A stretch of DNA of 64,000 nucleotides from Pseudomonadota bacterium. Its GTDB lineage: Bacteria > Pseudomonadota > Gammaproteobacteria > Steroidobacterales > Woeseiaceae. Positions 34,561 through 44,125 of the stretch are shown here, in pieces. The translations under genes and the position numbers were made by a program. The DNA lies in the NCBI GenBank assembly GCA_022574185.1, contig JACZSM010000002.1, positions 122,442 to 186,441 on the forward strand, in the 5' to 3' direction. Each line of letters opens with the position of its first letter. Position 1 is the stretch's first letter. The notes beneath the pieces are model-generated. The model was not told the DNA's origin. It ran no database searches and was given only the letters and a program-made list of their open reading frames with translations.

Positions 34561-35967
34561 ATGGACACAAAAAAAGCAACAAGTTTCGTCAACGACATGT
34601 GGGATACGTCGATCATTCCTCAACTCTGCGACTACATAAAGATACCGAATAAGTCGCCGTTGTTTGATCCGGACTGGGAGCAGCACGGCCATATGGAGCA
34701 GGCCGTACAGATGCTGGAGGCTTGGTGCCGATCACAGACAATCGAAGGCATGCAGATCGAGGTCGTTAGAATCGCGGGCCGCACTCCCATTTTATTTATC
34801 GACATTCCAGGCGATTCCGACGACGTTGTACTGCTCTACGGACACTATGACAAACAACCGGAATTCAGCGGCTGGGCGGACGGCCTCGACCCGTGGGTGC
34901 CCGTTATCAAGGATGGCAAATTGTATGGCCGTGGCGGTGCCGACGATGGTTACGCGACCTTCGGTTCGTTGACCGCGATACGGACGCTGCAGGAACAGGG
35001 CATTAAGCATGCTCATTGTGTTGTGTTGATCGAAGGTTGTGAGGAGAGCGGCAGTTTTGATTTACCTTTTTACATCGACTTGCTCGGGGATCGCATCGGT
35101 TCGCCAAGCCTCGTGGTCTGCCTCGATGCCGAATGCGGCAACTATGATCAACTGTGGTGCACGACATCGCTACGCGGTAACCTGACGGGCAATCTGCGTG
35201 TCAGCGTACTGACAGAGGGCGTGCACTCCGGCAGCGCGAGTGGCATCGTGCCATCAAGTTTCCGCGTTCTGCGGAATTTGCTCAGTCGCATCGAGGATGA
35301 AGCGACCGGTCAGTTGAAGCCCGCAGAATTGTACGTTGAGATTCCGACACAGCGTACCGAACAGGCACGACAAGCCGCGGAGACGCTCGGTGAATCGGTG
35401 TTTCTCAAGTATCCGTGGGCCGTTGCCAGCCCGTCGCCGAGCGAGACTCCCTACGAACTGCTGTTAAACAATACCTGGCGCCCAACATTGAGTATTACCG
35501 GCGCCGACGGACTACCGGCATTGGTTAATGCGGGCAACGTACAGTTGCCGCATACAACCCTGAAGTTATCGTTCCGCCTGCCACCGACATGCGACGGCGA
35601 CGTGGCAGCAGCGGCCGTCAAGGATGCACTGGAGGCCGATACCCCACCGCTGAGCCAGGTCGAATTCGAAGTTGAGTCGACGATGGCTGGCTGGAATGCG
35701 CCGCCCGTTGCCGACTGGCTCGAAATGTCGATGAACAAGGCGTCGGAGGCGTTCTTTGGCAAGGCGTCGATGTACATGGGAACCGGCGGCACGATTCCGT
35801 TCATGGGGATGCTCGGCGAGAAGTTCCCGGAGGCGCAATTTCTGGTCACGGGCCTGCTCGGACCCAGATCCAATGCACATGGACCCAATGAATTCCTGCA
35901 CATTGCGACCGGTAAGCGATTGACGACCTGCGTCGCACAGGTCCTCGAAGATCACTTCAATCGATAG
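34561..35967 (+). CDS. M20-family metallopeptidase (dipeptidase-like)
   Basis: The 468-residue cytosolic protein has M20 metal ligands in order: LYGHYDKQPE (His-x-Asp), YGRGGADDGY (bridging Asp), and EGCEESGS (catalytic Glu pair). The dimerisation domain follows (about 200-330, with GVHSG), and a C-terminal His lies in SNAHGPNE. This pattern matches CNDP/PepV-type dipeptidases that cleave small dipeptides. It starts 16 bases after the MBL gene, so cotranscription is likely. With beta-alanine enzymes upstream, a carnosine-type beta-Ala dipeptide is an attractive but unproven substrate. Confidence 0.88.
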   Translation: MDTKKATSFVNDMWDTSIIPQLCDYIKIPNKSPLFDPDWEQHGHMEQAVQMLEAWCRSQTIEGMQIEVVRIAGRTPILFIDIPGDSDDVVLLYGHYDKQPEFSGWADGLDPWVPVIKDGKLYGRGGADDGYATFGSLTAIRTLQEQGIKHAHCVVLIEGCEESGSFDLPFYIDLLGDRIGSPSLVVCLDAECGNYDQLWCTTSLRGNLTGNLRVSVLTEGVHSGSASGIVPSSFRVLRNLLSRIEDEATGQLKPAELYVEIPTQRTEQARQAAETLGESVFLKYPWAVASPSPSETPYELLLNNTWRPTLSITGADGLPALVNAGNVQLPHTTLKLSFRLPPTCDGDVAAAAVKDALEADTPPLSQVEFEVESTMAGWNAPPVADWLEMSMNKASEAFFGKASMYMGTGGTIPFMGMLGEKFPEAQFLVTGLLGPRSNAHGPNEFLHIATGKRLTTCVAQVLEDHFNR

Positions 35968-35990
35968 CTGCCGCCAGCGTAACGATAGCG

Positions 35991-36020
35991 TCGAGCATCA
36001 CCGTCACCGTTGGTGCTCGA
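35991..36020. terminator. Hairpin between convergent genes (possible bidirectional terminator)
   Basis: TCGAGCATCA and TGGTGCTCGA pair over about 10 positions with one G-T wobble and a 10-base loop. It sits midway between the M20 peptidase stop and the glycosyltransferase stop. There is no T-run on either side, so it is not a canonical intrinsic terminator. Confidence 0.4.
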
Positions 36021-36029
36021 TGTCGGTCG

Positions 36030-36899
36030 TCAGGATTTGCTATAGGTCAGCGCCGTTATCTGTTCCGATATCAGGCCGATCAGGAAAACGATCACGGCGG
36101 CGCTGAAAACGAGCACGCTCATATTGGTCAGTCGGCCCGCGGTGAAATACGTGTAAGCGTAGTAGCCAAAACCGGTGACAAAGAAAAGGCCACTGATCGG
36201 CAGGAATATCTTGAGCGGCGAATACAAAGTCGCAATCTTGAAAATGATGACGAGAAATCGTACTCCGTCGCGAACGGGTCGAATGTGGCTTTTGCCCACG
36301 CGTGTCGCCGCCTCGATCGGTTCAAAACAGACCGGGTAGCCGGAGCGCAGGAACGCCATCGTTATGGTCGTCGGATACGAGAACCCGTTGGGCAGCAAGT
36401 AAAGGAATTGTTTGAACAGGTTCGCGCGCACGACGCGAAAACCCGACGTCAGGTCCGGTATTCGCCGTCCGCTCAACATCGACGCCAATTCGTTGTAGAA
36501 ACCGTTCGCAAACAGCCTGCCAACGCTGGCATGGGATCCGGAATCACGGGCACCAATCGCCATTTGATACCCTGCATCGAGTCTCTCGAGCAATTTGTCG
36601 AGCTCACGCGGGTCGTGTTGTCCGTCGCCGTCCATAAAGGCCAGAATCTCGCCTCTTGCGGCCCGCGCACCGGTCTTCACGGCGGCGCCGTTGCCAAGAC
36701 TCTCAGGATGGGAAATAACTCTCGCACCAGCCTGAGCGGCGACTTCTGCCGTGTTATCGGTCGAGCCATCATCCACGACGATAATTTCAGCGTCCGGGTA
36801 CTCTGTCTTAGCCACCGTGACGACGCCACCAATCGAGGCGGCCTCGTTCTTTGCCGGAATGACTATCGATAACGCAATTGAATTCGATTCCTGACTCAT
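36030..36899 (-). CDS. Family 2 glycosyltransferase, dolichol-phosphate-mannose synthase-like
   Basis: The 289-residue protein has an N-terminal GT-A domain with VIPAKNEAASIG, VVDDGSTDNT and MDGDGQHDP (metal-binding DxD). Two C-terminal hydrophobic helices span about 220-285. This is the DPM1/polyprenyl-phosphate glycosyltransferase layout. It would load a sugar on undecaprenyl phosphate at the inner membrane. It overlaps by 4 bases the upstream gene for a polytopic membrane protein, which could use the lipid-linked sugar. Confidence 0.9.
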   Translation of the reverse strand: MSQESNSIALSIVIPAKNEAASIGGVVTVAKTEYPDAEIIVVDDGSTDNTAEVAAQAGARVISHPESLGNGAAVKTGARAARGEILAFMDGDGQHDPRELDKLLERLDAGYQMAIGARDSGSHASVGRLFANGFYNELASMLSGRRIPDLTSGFRVVRANLFKQFLYLLPNGFSYPTTITMAFLRSGYPVCFEPIEAATRVGKSHIRPVRDGVRFLVIIFKIATLYSPLKIFLPISGLFFVTGFGYYAYTYFTAGRLTNMSVLVFSAAVIVFLIGLISEQITALTYSKS

Positions 36900-38857
36900 G
36901 GTTCCTCGGTCTCCGTGCCTGTATCGAGCTGATGCGATGCATCGCGCTTCGAATATTGCTCAAGTTCTGATATGTATAAACGCAGGCCATCCAGGTCACG
37001 CTGCCACATAATCGCCCGCATCGGGTTGGCCGGCCTGCGAGTTTCCGCATCTTCAATAAATGCGTAGGCCGCTGCGAATTCGCCCGCACCACCCAACGCA
37101 GTAACCATCATCATATTCAATTCTGACGAGGGTCGATATTCGATAGCCCGTCGCAAGTTGTCAATCGTGGCGGGGTAGTCATGCTCTTTCCTTGCGATGC
37201 CCGCCAGTAACTTGAAATGAAATTGATTGTATTGAGGGTCGTCCTTATAGCGCGGATTGCCATGCAGCTTTCCGGCCAGTGCGGCGACCGTGTCGGCAGC
37301 AACCCCATTACAATCATAAGTCACTGAAGTAGTGAAGAGCTGCGATAACATTGTGCCGGCTGTGTATGTGAAGTCGGCCTTTGGCAGTTCTCGATCAAGT
37401 TGCTCCAGCACCCGACTATGATCCTGATCTCCCGCAAACATACACAGCAGATTGAGCTCCAGTATTCTGAGGTACGCATGACCCGGGTGGCCGAGCACAA
37501 ACTGATCCAGCGTCTGCAATGTTCTCAGCGGACCTTCCTCCGCCAATTGATATGTCGCCATCACCGTCACGGCACGTACAGAACCCGGATACCTGAGTGC
37601 CCAGTAACGCGACGCCGCCGACGGATCTCCCCATAGGGACGCGAAACTGTGCAGAAAGTAAGCGCTAAGCAACAGAAACGCGGGAATTGTAACAGCGGCA
37701 ATGCGTCGCAGTTGCATCGATCCGAGAAGCACAAAGCTGCACAGAGCGAACAATGGGCCGATGATCGCCACGTAGTTTCGATGCTCGAAGTAGAGTTCCA
37801 ACGGCACCACCGTCGACTCGATCATGTGTCCGGCGAGGTACCAGAGAACCGACAGAGCGAGCAGTGGGTAGCGTCGCCGCCAGGCGACCGATGCGCTTAA
37901 CAAGGCAAGCCAGGCAAGACCCGAGAAAAAGGTTAGTGGATTAAACAAGGCGCGGCTGATGACGGGCGCGTCCTGATATATGCCGAGCTGTCCCGGTATG
38001 CCGAGCAGAGCTTTCTGCAAGTACAACCAAAGGATCTGCGCCTCGGTGAGCAAGCGCTCCCAGGCATTGAAGTCACGACGGGCGACCAACCAATCCGGGT
38101 ACGATGAGCGACTCGCCAGGTAGGCAAGCAGCAAAACCAGTGGCAACAGCAAGAATGCCGAGTGCCAGATGCGCCACAGGCGTGGCGTAATGCTGGTCGG
38201 GCGATCAAGCACGGTGGCTTCGAGCACCAGGACAAATACGGGCAGCAGCAGTCCTGACTCCTTGCACAACGTGGCTAACGCCGTCGCAACCACAAGGCTC
38301 ATGCTCATGCCGGCCATGGCTTTGCCTGGCCTGGAGTTAATCGTGCCGCGCGCCGTCAGATAGCCGGCAAGACCGAGCAACATGAACAACGCGCACAGGG
38401 TCGTCATACGCTGCACAACAAGCAGCGATGCCGTCGCAAGCAGCGGCATCAACACCCAGGCACTGGCAGTGGCCGATGCGACAACAACAGCCCTGTCGGG
38501 CTGCACTGCGCTAAGCAGCGCCAGCCGGTAAAGACACCACGCAAGTATCACGGCATTGAGCAGGTGCAGCATGATGTTGAGGCGCAGAAACGCTGCTGCG
38601 CCAGTGTCCCAATGTTCAGCCTGCAGCGCGAAGGTCAGGAGCGCTAGCGGCCGCCCGGTCGGCCCGGCCGTCCCCGACAGCGTGAAATCAATTACAGACT
38701 GCAAGTCCTCGACGTCGGCCAGACCACTGAGGTTTGCAACATCATCGAGTTGGAAAGCGCCACTCAGTGCCGGCCGATAACAAAACCACGCAAGTGCCAG
38801 CACCAGACAGAATCCAATCAGGACAACTCGATTTTGATTCGCCTTGATATCGATCAC
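36896..38857 (-). CDS. Polytopic membrane protein with C-terminal TPR-like region, GT-C/TMTC-like
   Basis: The 653-residue protein has about 10-12 hydrophobic helices in residues 12-420, then a soluble helical C-terminus (about 430-640). Near the start is F..DDVANL in the first periplasmic loop, like the acidic motif of lipid-linked-sugar mannosyltransferases such as TMTC proteins. Coupling by 4-base overlap to a DPM1-like glycosyltransferase supports a role in protein or polymer glycosylation. The acceptor is unknown. Catalytic residues beyond the DD pair were not verified. Confidence 0.72.
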   Translation of the reverse strand: MIDIKANQNRVVLIGFCLVLALAWFCYRPALSGAFQLDDVANLSGLADVEDLQSVIDFTLSGTAGPTGRPLALLTFALQAEHWDTGAAAFLRLNIMLHLLNAVILAWCLYRLALLSAVQPDRAVVVASATASAWVLMPLLATASLLVVQRMTTLCALFMLLGLAGYLTARGTINSRPGKAMAGMSMSLVVATALATLCKESGLLLPVFVLVLEATVLDRPTSITPRLWRIWHSAFLLLPLVLLLAYLASRSSYPDWLVARRDFNAWERLLTEAQILWLYLQKALLGIPGQLGIYQDAPVISRALFNPLTFFSGLAWLALLSASVAWRRRYPLLALSVLWYLAGHMIESTVVPLELYFEHRNYVAIIGPLFALCSFVLLGSMQLRRIAAVTIPAFLLLSAYFLHSFASLWGDPSAASRYWALRYPGSVRAVTVMATYQLAEEGPLRTLQTLDQFVLGHPGHAYLRILELNLLCMFAGDQDHSRVLEQLDRELPKADFTYTAGTMLSQLFTTSVTYDCNGVAADTVAALAGKLHGNPRYKDDPQYNQFHFKLLAGIARKEHDYPATIDNLRRAIEYRPSSELNMMMVTALGGAGEFAAAYAFIEDAETRRPANPMRAIMWQRDLDGLRLYISELEQYSKRDASHQLDTGTETEEP

Positions 38858-38986
38858 GATGTAGACAGGATCACGCTGCCGGCCAAATTGAGAGCAAATT
38901 CCTGACTTAGAAGTTCGTTATCCAATTGCAGATTCGTTCGCGAAACGACCGTCCGATTATACGCAATTGTTTTGCACCAGAAAGCG

Positions 38987-39250
38987 TCAGTCAGCAACGC
39001 CGAGGCTTTGTATAACGATTTCATACAGGCCCACTATCACGGCGCAACTAACGACCAAAACCGGCGTTTTGACACCTGGTCGGCGGCTGAAGTCGCGCTC
39101 GTTAACTACTTGATTGTAATAGAGATCGCCAATGCCGATGATCGTCCACATTGGCAGCAGGACGATTTTTTTGGCAATCTGTACGGGTCCGATTTGACAC
39201 GGGCCCAATAGCGAAGGCTTAATAAATTCATAAATAACTCCAAAAGCCAT
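38987..39250 (-). CDS. Possible small membrane protein, 87 residues
   Basis: The stretch 38858-39296 otherwise holds no gene. This frame encodes two hydrophobic segments (IVLLPMWTIIGIGDLYY and TPVLVVSCAVIVGLYEIVI) separated by a charged loop, a plausible small inner-membrane protein. No clear ribosome binding site precedes the ATG, and no family was recognised. A 79-residue frame on the other strand looks less protein-like. It could be a chance open frame. Confidence 0.35.
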   Translation of the reverse strand: MAFGVIYEFIKPSLLGPCQIGPVQIAKKIVLLPMWTIIGIGDLYYNQVVNERDFSRRPGVKTPVLVVSCAVIVGLYEIVIQSLGVAD

Positions 39251-39296
39251 ACTCGGTAGTATGTGAAACCGAGTCTAAACAGGCAGAATCGCCGCC

Positions 39297-40073
39297 ATGC
39301 AGACACGCCTTATATTCGCGTTTACTGCCGCGACATTGTTACTACTCGTCTCTCTCGAGGCGTGTGTATCGACAACGCGGACAGCGTTCGCCAGTGCTGG
39401 TGACAGTTCAGAGTGCGTCGTTTTATTGCACGGGCTCAATCGCAGCTGGCGCGCGATGCAGCCGATGGCCGAGGCGCTGCGCGATGCCGGATTCTCGACT
39501 GCCAATGTCGACTATCCGTCACAGGCCGGACCCGTTGAGGAATTGGCACCGCTTGCGGTCAATGCCGGACTCGAAGAATGCCGACGATCCGGCGCCAAAC
39601 GTATCCACTTCGTAACGCACTCGATCGGCGGAATCTTGTTGCGCTACGAGCACCAACAGTCGCCTATACCGGATCTCGGTCGAGTGGTCATGCTGGCGCC
39701 GCCGAACCATGGCAGCGAGGTCGTCGACATCACGAGAGACTGGCCGACTTCCGAATTATTTGCCGGCGAAGCCGGTCTGCAGATGGGAACTGACGCAGAC
39801 AGCATCCCGGCCAAACTCGGCCCGGTTGATTTCGAACTGGGTGTTATCGCAGGAACCGGATCGATCAATCCCGTCATGTCGGCAATGCTGCCCAATCCGG
39901 ATGATGGCAAGGTGTCAGTTGCCAGTACGCGGGTTGACGGCATGGATGACTTCCTGCTGGTCGAGAATTCGCATCACTTCATCATTAACAGCGAAATAGC
40001 AATCAGGAACACCAGTTCATTCCTGCGAACTGGATCGTTCGTAGATTCAATCGGGGTTATTGACGGCGAATGA
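39297..40073 (+). CDS. Lipase/esterase-like alpha/beta hydrolase lipoprotein
   Basis: The 258-residue protein has a lipoprotein-type signal (LLLVSLEACVS). An oxyanion segment VLLHGLNRSW and the nucleophile elbow THSIGG (GxSxG-type, near 106-111) follow. APPNHGSEVVD is a feature of triacylglycerol-lipase-like and PGAP1-like hydrolases. A conserved C-terminal His occurs in VENSHHF. It is probably a periplasmic-facing esterase of unknown substrate. It is not clearly linked to its neighbours. Confidence 0.8.
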   Translation: MQTRLIFAFTAATLLLLVSLEACVSTTRTAFASAGDSSECVVLLHGLNRSWRAMQPMAEALRDAGFSTANVDYPSQAGPVEELAPLAVNAGLEECRRSGAKRIHFVTHSIGGILLRYEHQQSPIPDLGRVVMLAPPNHGSEVVDITRDWPTSELFAGEAGLQMGTDADSIPAKLGPVDFELGVIAGTGSINPVMSAMLPNPDDGKVSVASTRVDGMDDFLLVENSHHFIINSEIAIRNTSSFLRTGSFVDSIGVIDGE

Positions 40074-40110
40074 CTGCGAAATATTCAGTCAACGAAAAAT
40101 TTACGGAATA

Positions 40111-40593
40111 CTAACCGCAGTAGTCTTCTTTTTTAGCCTTTGTTGCGGCGATCGTCGCAGCTGTTTCCACCTCACTCAGAATTTCGCGCTCGCCACTTTC
40201 ATTGGTACGATATAGCTGCGGGGCATTGAGATACGAAGCGAGTACTTCTGTCGCACGCTTGCAATAATATGCTTCGGCTACCGCACGCTCCGCGCGCTGT
40301 TCATCCGTTTCACCCGGGAGGCGGTCATCACCTGACTTGGACTTGCTGCTAGTCTCTGCAACTAAATCAAGTACTTCTCTGGACACCCACACGAGCTGAA
40401 CTGCGACCGCATCTTCGTGATCCGGCGTATCGCCATAGTGAACTTTGTCGAATTCGTCAATCCAGGTGTAAATGGGTTTCATCGTGTCGACAAAGTGAGT
40501 ATTGCCGTAGGCATCGACCCATTTCCAGACGTCAGCATCTGCGGTAACGCAAAGACCGAACATGAGAACGCCAATAGTCAGCAAGTTTTTCAT
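40111..40593 (-). CDS. Secreted DUF4124-domain protein
   Basis: The start ATG 40593 has AGGAG 5 bases upstream and gives 160 residues. A signal peptide (LLTIGVLMFGLCVTADA) precedes a DUF4124-type segment, VWKWVDAYGNTHFVD. A second related copy follows immediately, YTWIDEFDKVHYGD, so the small beta unit appears duplicated. The rest is helical and charged, ending in a Cys near the C-terminus. Function of the domain is unknown; it is common in gammaproteobacterial envelope proteins. Confidence 0.78.
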   Translation of the reverse strand: MKNLLTIGVLMFGLCVTADADVWKWVDAYGNTHFVDTMKPIYTWIDEFDKVHYGDTPDHEDAVAVQLVWVSREVLDLVAETSSKSKSGDDRLPGETDEQRAERAVAEAYYCKRATEVLASYLNAPQLYRTNESGEREILSEVETAATIAATKAKKEDYCG

Positions 40594-40695
40594 AGCCACT
40601 CCTGTGCTACAAAGTATGCGCTATGAGGCCTGCAAATCCGCTGACTGGCGTCACAAAATTACACAGAAGACTACTGGCTGAGGCCTTGGTGCCGC

Positions 40696-42924
40696 TTAGT
40701 TGCAGCCTGTCAGACCATCAATCCAGTCGCTAAGCAGCACTACACCGTCGGCATCCACGATCGAAGATGCCAGTGGCGGCATACCCTGGCTGTCGCGACG
40801 GTTCACCCTGGCAACCATTACGGACCTCGACGCAGCACCTGGCGCGATGATGCGCGGATTCACGAGTCCAAGATCGCCGGCTTGCGGTGCAGCATCGCAC
40901 GCGTTGGTATTGGCGAGCAGCGTTGTATAACGGAAATCAATATCGACGGGAGTCGGCCCACCTGGCTGGTGACACTGCGCACAATTTGTATGCAGATAAG
41001 CGCGCGCCCGATCTCCTGTGTCCGCACTCATATCCGCCGGATCCGGCATCGCCGGCAATGTCGCGGGCGTACCGGCCAGTGGCGACGAAAACATCATTAT
41101 TTCATCGAGCGTTTCGAGCTGATTGTGCGTACGCCCTGTCGACGGATAGGTGAAGTCCCGGTTGAGCTGCGATGTCTCCGGACCCAACGCATACCCCGCG
41201 ACGCTCGTGTGGCATTGCAGGCACTCCGCCTCATCGGGAAAAATCCAGTCCTGCCCGTCAATGAGCTCTGTCTTGCCGCCGCGGACACGCGTCGCTTCGG
41301 TTTGTGCGACGTTCCATTCGTAGGTATATCCTGCCCACATGCCATCCGGGTGGCGCATAAGATGCCGCGTTTCGATGAGCTGGCCGTTCAAACGGAAATT
41401 CTTTACGAGTACGGTACCGATCGGTAAGTCCCAGTCATCGTCTGCGTCGATTGACATCGCCGTACCATCCGGCAATCCGATAAAGCGTTCTTTAACCGCA
41501 CCGTCCGACCAAAACGGCGCATTAATGTCATACGGAACAAGCCCTGCATACGCTTGCGTAATATCGGCAGGATCAACGCAACCCGAATCGGAGAGCAGGT
41601 CGGGAATTGGATCCTGACCGCCACCGCCCGACGCAACCAGCTGCATGATGCGGCCCGTGAAATACGCCGTGAAATACAACTCGCCGGCCTGATCCACGCC
41701 GAAAGACGAAGGTCCCGTCGGCGAGCTGGCCAATTGCTCCAGCGTATAGCCGCCCTGGCCATCCGATTGCAGCGCCCAGATGCGACCCGACTCGAAGTCC
41801 GCGAACACATAGCGACCGACAAGCCCAGCGATCGCTGAGCCGCGGTAAACAAAGCCGCCCGTTATCGACCGATCACCATTCGAGTGATCGTACTCGGCCA
41901 CGGGATCGATATAGCCACCGCCGCAGCCACTGGTGTTGAAGTTGTGCGCACCCTCGCGACATCGCCAGCCATAGTTGCCATCGAGTTCAATGCGGTCGAT
42001 TTCTTCCCAGTCACCCTGGCCTACGTCACCAGCCCACAATTCGCCGGTTGGTGGATCGAAACTCCAGCGCCACGGGTTTCGCATACCCCAGGCGTAAATC
42101 TCGGGACAATCGTTGGCGTTAAAACCCGGCCCGCATTCAGCGTTACCGAAATCCGGATTGCCGGACGGTATGTCGTAGGGATTGCCAGGGAATGACACGC
42201 CCGACCCCAACACGTCGATGCGCAAAAATGACCCGAGCAAGCGGCTCCTGTCCTGCGCACGGTTGTTCGGGTCACCTCCGTCGCCGCCGTCGCCGAGGCC
42301 GATGTAAAGCAAACGATCTGCACCGAATGCAATATCGCCACCGTTGTGGTTATCGAAATCCTGGTTAATTTCGATGAGGACCTGCTCCACGGTTCCGGCG
42401 CCAGGCGCACTCGGTGTGGCGATGTCATCAAGTATGAAGCGCGATATGACGGAGCGCATTGCCGGACCCGTGTGATCTCGCGTGTAGCTGAGGAAGATTT
42501 CGGGCACCGCCGGATAGTCGGGATGAAACGCCATGCCCAGCAAGCCGCCTTCGGAACGGGTCCGAACCACAGCCGAAAGATCCAGATACGTCGACACGCT
42601 CGTTGCGTTGTCGGGATCGAACACGACAAGCTGTCCTGATTTTCTAAGGACAAACCAGCGTGGATCTGCGATCGGTTCGATAAGAACCTTTGTCGGTCCG
42701 GATATACCAGGCAGGTTCGGAAACGCGTCGACGACGGCAACCGACGCTGCACCTTGCGATCTGTCAGGTGCGACACAACTGATGTTCTGCGGCCGCGCAT
42801 CGAGGCCACCCGTCAGAGGAGATGGTGGCGGTGGCGGGGGTCCATTGCCGCCGCCATACCCGCCTCCTCCTCCACATGCGGTGAGTGCCGATGCACAGAG
42901 TAGCAACCTGACTACGAAGATCAT
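40696..42924 (-). CDS. Glucose/sorbosone dehydrogenase-like beta-propeller fused to a cytochrome c-like domain
   Basis: ATG 42924 gives a 742-residue lipoprotein (LLLCASALTACGGGGG). A Pro-rich linker follows, then a PQQ-type sorbosone dehydrogenase propeller (about 55-430; GLLGMAFHPDY, NHNGGDIAFG, LYIGLGDGGDGGDP, WGMRNPWRWSF, GDVGQGDWEEID). The C-terminal part (about 450-740) has two heme-type sites, CLQCH and CAQCH, so electrons from the propeller could pass to heme c in the same polypeptide. The substrate is unknown. It is divergent from the DUF3179 gene. Confidence 0.85.
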   Translation of the reverse strand: MIFVVRLLLCASALTACGGGGGYGGGNGPPPPPPSPLTGGLDARPQNISCVAPDRSQGAASVAVVDAFPNLPGISGPTKVLIEPIADPRWFVLRKSGQLVVFDPDNATSVSTYLDLSAVVRTRSEGGLLGMAFHPDYPAVPEIFLSYTRDHTGPAMRSVISRFILDDIATPSAPGAGTVEQVLIEINQDFDNHNGGDIAFGADRLLYIGLGDGGDGGDPNNRAQDRSRLLGSFLRIDVLGSGVSFPGNPYDIPSGNPDFGNAECGPGFNANDCPEIYAWGMRNPWRWSFDPPTGELWAGDVGQGDWEEIDRIELDGNYGWRCREGAHNFNTSGCGGGYIDPVAEYDHSNGDRSITGGFVYRGSAIAGLVGRYVFADFESGRIWALQSDGQGGYTLEQLASSPTGPSSFGVDQAGELYFTAYFTGRIMQLVASGGGGQDPIPDLLSDSGCVDPADITQAYAGLVPYDINAPFWSDGAVKERFIGLPDGTAMSIDADDDWDLPIGTVLVKNFRLNGQLIETRHLMRHPDGMWAGYTYEWNVAQTEATRVRGGKTELIDGQDWIFPDEAECLQCHTSVAGYALGPETSQLNRDFTYPSTGRTHNQLETLDEIMMFSSPLAGTPATLPAMPDPADMSADTGDRARAYLHTNCAQCHQPGGPTPVDIDFRYTTLLANTNACDAAPQAGDLGLVNPRIIAPGAASRSVMVARVNRRDSQGMPPLASSIVDADGVVLLSDWIDGLTGCN

Positions 42925-43070
42925 CTTGTCGCGCAGTCTAAACACCCGATATCGCCCGCAGTGACGAAAGCATGACGCTATTCTACTCTTGAAAGAATAC
43001 GTACACAGGAGTCGTAACAAAACGACGTAACATCGGGTCAGCTTGGGTATCACTATCTGGATTTCGCGTC

Positions 43071-44033
43071 GTGTCTCGCAAACATCAGACAATGCAGTTT
43101 ATCGGGGCGATCATCGGCAGTTTCGCACTGCTGCTGTCAGGATTGCTTTTGGCTGCAGACGAAAAAAACGGTTTTGACGTTTCCGACGCACTGGTGCCCG
43201 CAGATGAGATCATCTGGGGCGGCGTTCCGCGCGACGGTATCCCACCGATTCACGAGCCTAAATTCATAGACGCTCAGGATGCGAAATTCCTTCGTGACAC
43301 CGATCGCGTCCTGGGCGTCTATCGCAACGGAATTGCCAAGGCCTACCCGATACGCATCCTGGAACGACACGAAGTCGTCAACGACAGCTTCGGTGATGAG
43401 GCGATTGTCGTAACGTATTGCCCGCTGTGTTTTTCCGGCATGGCGTTTTCGGTCCACAACGAGCACGTTGATCTGAAGTTTGGCGTATCGGGTCTCCTGT
43501 TCAACAGTGATGTTTTGCTGTTCGACTACCAGACAGGGTCGCTGTGGTCACAAATCCGATCGCAGGCAATCAGCGGCCCGCTGCAAGGCACCCTGATTCC
43601 GGCTATCCCGGCGGCGCATACCACATGGCAAAACTGGAAGAGCCGCTATCCGGCGACGCAAGTGTTGTCAACTGACACGGGCTTTGGTTTCAGGTACATA
43701 TCATCGCCCTACAAGGAATACGAGCGTTCAGGTCAGTTGATGTTTCCGGTCAATAATCGCAGCAGAGATTATCGCAACAAGGAACGCGTACTTGGCATCA
43801 AGATTGGCGACGCGCAAAAGGCATACCCGTTCAAGGAACTCCGCAAACACGGTCTTTCGTCTTTCACTGACACAGTTGGCGACCACACGGTGACGATAGA
43901 GTGGCTCAAAAAAGACAGATATGCGCGAGCGATCGACAGCAGTGGCGAGGAAATCGCTACGGTGATTGTTTACTGGTTCGCATGGTATGCGTTTCACCCA
44001 CATACTGAAGTATTTGAGGCTGATTCGGGCTGA
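43071..44033 (+). CDS. Exported DUF3179-domain protein
   Basis: The product (320 residues from GTG 43071; ATG 43092 is an alternative start) has a signal peptide ending near LLLAADE. The DUF3179 core carries R..GIPPI..PKF, AYPIRILERHEVVND, VTYCPLCFSGMAF, GVSGLLFNSDVLL and D..T.S.W. The Cys pair in YCPLC is conserved in the family, whose function is unknown. A second DUF3179 lipoprotein lies at 61745-62842 with YCPLTGSA instead, so it has lost the second Cys. The divergent neighbour is the cytochrome fusion. Confidence 0.85.
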   Translation: MSRKHQTMQFIGAIIGSFALLLSGLLLAADEKNGFDVSDALVPADEIIWGGVPRDGIPPIHEPKFIDAQDAKFLRDTDRVLGVYRNGIAKAYPIRILERHEVVNDSFGDEAIVVTYCPLCFSGMAFSVHNEHVDLKFGVSGLLFNSDVLLFDYQTGSLWSQIRSQAISGPLQGTLIPAIPAAHTTWQNWKSRYPATQVLSTDTGFGFRYISSPYKEYERSGQLMFPVNNRSRDYRNKERVLGIKIGDAQKAYPFKELRKHGLSSFTDTVGDHTVTIEWLKKDRYARAIDSSGEEIATVIVYWFAWYAFHPHTEVFEADSG

Positions 44034-44125
44034 CCCTCAGCGCTGCTTTTTCCCCTCGTCGGAACCACTGCCCGCGCAGCGGGTCTGACACATGGATCGC
44101 CGAAAAACTGGTGGGGGAAATCCAG

